Shown piece after piece: positions 58,797 through 64,000 of a DNA stretch of 64,000 nucleotides (its first letter is position 1; each line of letters begins with the position of its first letter). The stretch covers positions 62,001-126,000 of the forward strand of contig JAMZAV010000792.1 of NCBI GenBank assembly GCA_024449915.1. Reading direction: 5' to 3'. The position numbers and the translations under genes were made by a program. This DNA is from Sweltsa coloradensis. Taxonomy: Eukaryota; Arthropoda; Insecta; Plecoptera; Chloroperlidae. The notes beneath the pieces are model-generated. The model worked only from the letters and a program-made list of their open reading frames with translations. It searched no databases and was not told the origin of the DNA.

Positions 58797-60490
58797 TCGC
58801 TTATATCGAGAGGCCCGGTCACTCAATAATTCGCTTATTATGTTTTATAATTCAATTTATTTACTTATCTTTATTTTTCCTAATTTTTTAAAACTTTTGT
58901 TTTTTTATGCTTAACCCCCGAAAATAAAACCCCCTAATCCAATAATTCATCGTTTTCCTTTTAGGGGGGGGGGCTCCCCAAAAAAATCGATTGCCCCTTT
59001 TACTTAAAATTTTTAAAATTTTTAAATTTGTTTTTTAATTTGGGCCCCCTATTTAAATAGTTTTTTTAATTCCCACCAAGGAATTTTTAAAAACCCAAAT
59101 AAATCCTTTTCCCCTCTCAAATTTGGGCAACCAGTTTTGGGATCATCGCTGGATTAAGGGGGATGGAAACCGCCGTAAGCTTGTTAAAGGGGTCCCTGCA
59201 AAAATTTCCCGAATTAAATTGTTTAAATTTGCACCGGTTAAGAATGCTGTTTTGAAATTAAAAGGGGTTTTCTTTTTTTAGGATTAAATACTTAGTTTTC
59301 GTGGAAAATTTGGTTTAAAGAAACCCGAAAGGGTTTTTGGGGGTTATTTCTTAAATTTATCCTGAATTTAAAAAAAAATTGCTATTTTTTAATTTTTCGA
59401 ATGAACAGTTTTTTTGGGGGGGGAAAAACTCGGTTTTTTTTTTTTCCTAAATTCTGATTTTTATAAAAAATTTTTTAAATTTTTTTATGATAAATATTTA
59501 AATTAATTATCTATTAAATTTTTCCAAAAAAATTTTTAAAACTTTACGGGGTAAAAAATTTTAAAAAAACCTATTTTTTAAAGAAAATTAATTTGGGGTT
59601 TTATAATTTTTAAATTAAAATTTTTTTGGGATGAAAATAAATTTTTATAATTTAAAAAAACGAACGTTTTTAATTTAAGGGTTACAAGTATAAATTTTTT
59701 AATATATTTTTACAAGCATAAGGGTTTGGTTTCAAAAATTTATTCTTGCAAAAAGTTAAAAAAAATTATTGATTTTTTTAGTTAAAAAACAAAAACTTTT
59801 ATTTTTTATTTTGGGGTTAAAAATTCAATAAAATGTTAAATTTCATAAAGGGTCCCCCTTTTGTTGATCAACCGGGTTAAAAATGATGGGGGGGGACAAA
59901 AAGCTTTTTAAAGGGGGGGGGGGGGGATTGAGATTGATATTCCCCTAAGCTGGGGGTTGGTTGATCCTTTTTGGCCTTTTTTAGGGGGGGGGGGGTGGGG
60001 TTAGGGGGTTTTTGAAAAAATTGTTTCCCCAAAACTAAAAAAAAAGTATCGGGGTTTGGTTTTTGTTTTTGGGTGGTTCCCCAAAAAATTTAAAGGGGTG
60101 TCTTAAACTTTTAAAAAGACATTGGTTTTGTTTTATGGGTGAAATTTCAAAACTTAAATTGTAGGAAAATTTTAAAGAAATAAACATTGCTTTGTTTACT
60201 GTATGCTTAAAAACTAATAAACTGTTATAAAATAATATATGAAATATGTTTTACGATTTTTTTAAAGTTGATAACAAATTTTTTTTAATGGCAAAAGCTT
60301 TTATTTTTAATTTTATTATTTTTTTTTATGCCCGGACGTATTTGAATTTTGGTTTTTTAGGCCTGCTACCGGCTTGGTTTTTTGGGCCCCCGGGAAGGGT
60401 AATCCGGGGGTTTTTAACACCCAAGTTTCCCGCCAGGGGCAAAAACTGTTTTCAAAACAAAGAACTTGTTTAAAAAAAAAAATGACGCAT
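58797..60490. other. Low-complexity, probably mis-assembled sequence
   Basis: This 1.7 kb is unlike the rest of the window, with constant runs of A, T, G and C of 5-12 bases (for example near 59410, 59915 and 59985). Where it can be aligned with 62710-63340 it looks like the same sequence with stretched homopolymers and substitutions. Open frames here are not credible. It is best read as a low-quality assembly of a second haplotype or repeat copy. Confidence 0.7.
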
Positions 60491-60737
60491 ATGACGAGCT
60501 TTTGAAACAAATGCAGAACAGGCGGACCAAGTAAACGCCGAAAAACATCAACTAACGTACAGCCTACTACCAGAGTTTTCTCCTTACAGCATGAGTAATA
60601 TTAAAACTCGGTATTGAACACAAAAGCGTAACGAAAATTTAGTTTTTGGCAATCGTCAAAAGCATAATCATAACGAATAAGTTATAGTCATAAGCATAGC
60701 ATCTTACTATGGAAAAAACATGTATTTTGATATAACT

Positions 60738-61447
60738 AGGAAAACGCTTAAGTCCCGCCGCGTTGTTGGATGAGCGTATATGGTGCATTGAGATGCCATG
60801 TATTACGCGGATTTTCTGTTGTTCTGTGAAAAAATCATTACTAAGGCGAAGATTTTTTTTAATTACATTAATTATATAAAAAATTAACTTAATTTTTATA
60901 ATTAAATTAAATAAAATAAAAAATTAACTTAATTGTTTTAATTAATCGTAATTTTTTAAAAAGAAAAAAATCGAAAAATTGCAATTTGCATAAGAAATAA
61001 TTATTCGATTGCGCTCAAATTTAACACGAATATATTAATTCATGAAATTAAGGTTCTGTAAAAAAATCATACAATAGGTTAAAGAATGTAGGTGTTATAA
61101 GTCAAAGAATTGTTTTTAAAAAGAAAAAAAAAACATAAAATTTTGATGTTCATGAGAAATAATTTTTCGATTACGCTTAAATTTCACACGAATATCTTAA
61201 TTCAAAAAATTAAGGTTCTGTGAAAAAATCATTACACTCGGATAAAGCATGTAGGTGTTATAAGTCGAAGAAATTTTAAAAAATCGAAAAAAATCGTAAA
61301 ATTGCGTTTTTTATGTGAAAAAATTTCCCGATTGCGCTCAAAAACGTGGCAGTTCTAAGTTCAGAGATTTCAAAGGTCTCCATAAAATTTCATTGCAATC
61401 GGAGTATAGGTTTAGCCGGAATCGTGTTAACAAACACACAAAAATAC

Positions 61448-61482
<35 letters not shown>

Positions 61483-61571
61483 AGAAGAAAAAAAAAAAAC
61501 ATTCCGGATTTTTTCTCCAGTGTAGTGAAATGGAATCTTCGCTTCGCTCGCTACGCTCGCTACGCTCATCC
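60738..61571 (+). mobile_element. ACTAGGAAAACGC-family copy in duplication 2, right copy
   Basis: It opens ACTAGGAAAACGCTTAAGTCCCGCCGCGTTGTTGGATGAGCGTA and closes CTTCGCTTCGCTCGCTACGCTCGCTACGCTCATCCAATG, so TTGGATGAGCGTA occurs inverted at the two ends. Inside lie AT-rich tandem units of about 163 bases (marker TCGATTGCGCTCAAAT at about 61004, 61166 and 61330), then (GAAA)n plus poly-A. No protein coding was recognised. Confidence 0.65.
61449..61499. repeat. (GAAA)n microsatellite with poly-A
   Basis: About nine GAAA units, then GAAGAAGAA and eleven or more A. It sits in the right part of a DNA-element copy where a sibling (29270-29288) has only poly-A. The KERKKERK-like frame and its complement are artefacts. 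Confidence 0.95.
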
Positions 61572-64000
61572 AATGAATAGCATAATACATGAACTTTTTA
61601 GTTTAATCAACTTTCAATATCACTTGCGGTGCAATATGACCTAACCGGTTGAAGCGCCCTAGTTTCTCACGTCGTCGTCGTAGTTTCTTCGCTGTTCTTT
61701 GATTTTTTATTACTTTAAAATATATTCAAATAAAAATGTTAACTTCTTATATTCATTTAGCTAAAATCGTATTTTGTATTATTTCATGTGTGGTATTCAC
61801 TTCATCTACGTTATACACACGCCTTATGCCCCAGCCATACCGAATATAATATCACCCTTGAATGCATTCATACAAAATGGAGTCTATACTAAACTTTCAC
61901 ATCGTGAGTCCGTGCCACGTGCTACTACAATAATACACGCCAGAAGAAAGACCGCGATGCTCTTTAACCAGAGACATAGGCCAAGACAAGAGTGAATAGA
62001 GAAATGCCTGAATTAGTAATGAGTGGCATCATAAATGGATTTATTAAATGGACTCCACCCAATGAAAGGCAGAGTCGGTATCGTAAGATCTTTGAAAAGT
62101 ACTTAGTTAAAAAGCACATTTGAAAATTGTTCTCGTTTTGTGCTGTCAAAACGTTTAGTTTCCATTCATTGCTTTAGACATTAGTATGTTACGGTACCTT
62201 GAACCTTGGTACTTTAGCTAATGACGATTAAATTGATTTAAGATATTAAATAATTAAAGAAGTCAACATTAAATATTTGGATTTGTTTCCAAAGTCGTAC
62301 AATAAGTAACTTTGCCAATTAATAAAAAATACTCGTTGTGTATCTTCGATTGAATCTTGAGTATATATTGGTTAGGTTTGCCAAAGTTACATACATATTA
62401 TCAATCAGAAGATTTTCGTAAGTTTAAATAAATATCTGCTAAATTGCAGCAGGGCACAACTCCTTATTTCAATAGGACCGTATCTTTGACGAGTTTAAAA
62501 ACATGATTCCTCCTAATGAAACAAAAAGCTGCCAAGACGCGAGAGACCCTGGAGCACTCATTCAACCTCTTCATTAATGCATTTTGTTTTATACATATTC
62601 TAATTCAATCAACTGATACCTCATGTTTATCTTAAGTATGCTGTAAATCTAGTTTCTTTATGTTCGTTATCAGGTATTTTCATTCTAATTTATAGTCTCA
62701 ATGATTCGATCGTTGATTATACGTGCAGGTCTTCGGCTCCACCTCTAATAAATACGCTTATAACTTAGTCGTTCTCAATTTATTTTATCGTTATCTTCAT
62801 TTAATATCACATAATTTAAATTTAACGATTTATTTTAACATGTCTTAATCCCACATGAAAATAATACCCAAATCAATCAACTAATCAATATTTAATCAGT
62901 TTCATCCAATTTGGGGGGGGGGGGGAGACTCCGAAATACATCGATTCAGCACTGTTTTCATCGTGAATGCTAATACGTTCGTATATCCTGTTGTTCCAAT
63001 GGTCGGCCATGCATTTCACGGGCCATCAGTCTGTTCGTAAATCTCGCCAGCGGCAAGGTAGCATTCCTTGGGTGAGCCAACTAACTCCTCCGCTGGGTCG
63101 TGCATCTAAACGCTGAGCAACCTGTAGTTACCTGACGCCGATCATGTGCTGGATTAGAGGGGGTTATGGAACAACCAAGCCGATAAGCTTGTTAAGGGGA
63201 TCCATAAGCTAATAATATACACTTGAGATTAGATTAGTTTATAAAGTTTTGCTACTTCGGTTAATGAAGTGCTGTTTACCGAAGATGATAACAGGGGTTT
63301 ACTTGTTTTAGAAGGACTTCAAAATACATTATTGTTTCGTGGAAACTTCTCGTAGATTTTTAATTGAATACCTGCGACACAAGAGCTGGTGATTATTTCT
63401 ATATTCTATACATGCAAATTTAAATTCAAAATGTGATCTATTATTTTACATATAACGACATTGTAAACATGCATTTTTAGGACGGGCAGTATAACTTAAC
63501 TGCTGGTTTATTTTTAAACCAATAAAATTCATCGATTCTTTAAAAATATTTTAAAATTAAAATTATTGATGAAATGATTATGAAATTATTTATTATCTAT
63601 TCCAGACGTTTTCCAAAATATGTATAGGCTTACTACAGTAATAAGAATTATAAAGTCAAATATTAATTTGAATGAAAGAAATTAATTTGAGTTTTGATAC
63701 CATTTTAATTGCTATTGCAAAATGTTTCAAGCTATGAATGGATAATGTTTTTACTCAAGTTTAAAATAACAGTGACATTTGAATTTCGAATGAGGTATTA
63801 TGCAATGTGCATATTTATTAATATATTGCGCTCTACAATGTTTCATAATGGTGGTACAAATTTTATATTCTTGGCAACAAACGTATTAATATAATTCACT
63901 TGATTTGCGTGCACGTTACAACAACAAAATGCTTTTCATTCTTTTCATGGTAGGTGTCAAAACATCCCAATGAACCACGAGTGTGATATAATTTACATTC

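Larger units (their letters stand above)
57841..60490. repeat. Duplication 2, left copy (right part corrupted)
   Basis: 57841-58755 matches 60512-61437 from GCAGAACAGGCGGACCAAGTAAACGC onward. 58797-about 59420 then matches 62710-63340 in heavily degraded form. Shared landmarks are a poly-G run followed by CTCC...ATCGATT, then CTGGATTA.GGGG and TAAGCTTGTTAA.GGG.TCC. The 1.1 kb at 61571-62700 has no counterpart here. Confidence 0.75.
15629..64000 (+). other. Start of a very large GPCR intron (inferred)
   Basis: The next ETHR-like exon should encode the TM3 region beginning after Cys116. No such sequence was seen on the + strand to the end of the window. If exon 1 belongs to an intact gene, this first coding intron exceeds 48 kb. 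Alternatively the downstream exons lie on another scaffold and the adjacency is an assembly accident. Confidence 0.5.
60512..64000. repeat. Duplication 2, right copy (extends beyond window)
   Basis: The cleaner copy of the block at 57841-60490. It includes the DNA element (60738-61571), a unique 1.1-kb stretch to about 62700, and the 62710-63420 segment with poly-G (62913-62925). The end of the duplication was not reached. Confidence 0.7.

Noticed and set aside
60246..60510. Frames on both strands in the corrupted region
   Set aside because: The underlying sequence is probably an assembly artefact.
61315..61644. Lys/Arg-rich and Phe/Ser-rich frames
   Set aside because: They are translations of the GAAA repeat and poly-A in a DNA element.
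1..64000. CRISPR arrays, bacterial operons, ribosomal RNA genes
   Set aside because: None seen. The tandem repeats lack spacer structure, and the window is eukaryotic by splice signals, SINEs and base composition.

Overview
This is AT-rich animal DNA with the intron- and repeat-dominated look of a large arthropod (probably insect) genome. The only confidently recognised gene is the first coding exon of a rhodopsin-class neuropeptide GPCR at 15277-15622 on the + strand. It carries the N-terminus, TM1, TM2 and first extracellular loop, and ends at a GTGAGT splice donor. Its TM1-TM2 sequence best fits the ecdysis-triggering hormone receptor (ETHR), a receptor of moulting animals. The next exon, which should begin with the TM3 region, was not found in the remaining 48 kb. 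Most of the window therefore appears to be the start of one very large intron. The species was not identified.

Upstream of the gene (1-15276) lie decayed repeats, a long GACA/GGAC microsatellite (8695-8852) and a GC-rich island (about 9060-9330). Two candidate untranslated exons follow (ending at 11353, and 13812-14029). Just before the ATG there is a duplicated promoter-proximal module with a CRE and TTCCCGCC-like boxes (15106-15256).

Downstream (15623-64000) the sequence is an archive of mobile elements. It holds tRNA-derived SINE-like copies, foldback elements and MITEs. One dispersed family ends in a hairpin followed by a TTTA-rich tail. Another DNA-element family begins ACTAGGAAAACGC. 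There are also a 65-bp minisatellite (22393-22649), a 68-bp AT-rich tandem repeat (40249-40455) and many 12-20 nt G/C homopolymers.

The most interesting object is a well-formed type I hammerhead ribozyme motif at 21752-21811 (+). All core boxes, a 6-bp inner stem I, an outer stem I across an internal loop and a stem II hairpin are visible. Several weaker GAAACG-box hairpins at 38.2-38.5, 49.8 and 53.8 kb may be decayed relatives.

Two complex duplications stand out: about 45.0-46.8 kb repeated at 48.0-49.8 kb, and 57.8-60.5 kb repeated at 60.5-64 kb. The second copy of the first duplication, and especially 58.8-60.5 kb, carry homopolymer-rich corruption. This suggests false haplotype duplication or unpolished assembly rather than biology. 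A few short protein-like fragments (52958-53130 minus, 56413-56640 minus, 57330-57719 plus) are recorded as unrecognised candidates.
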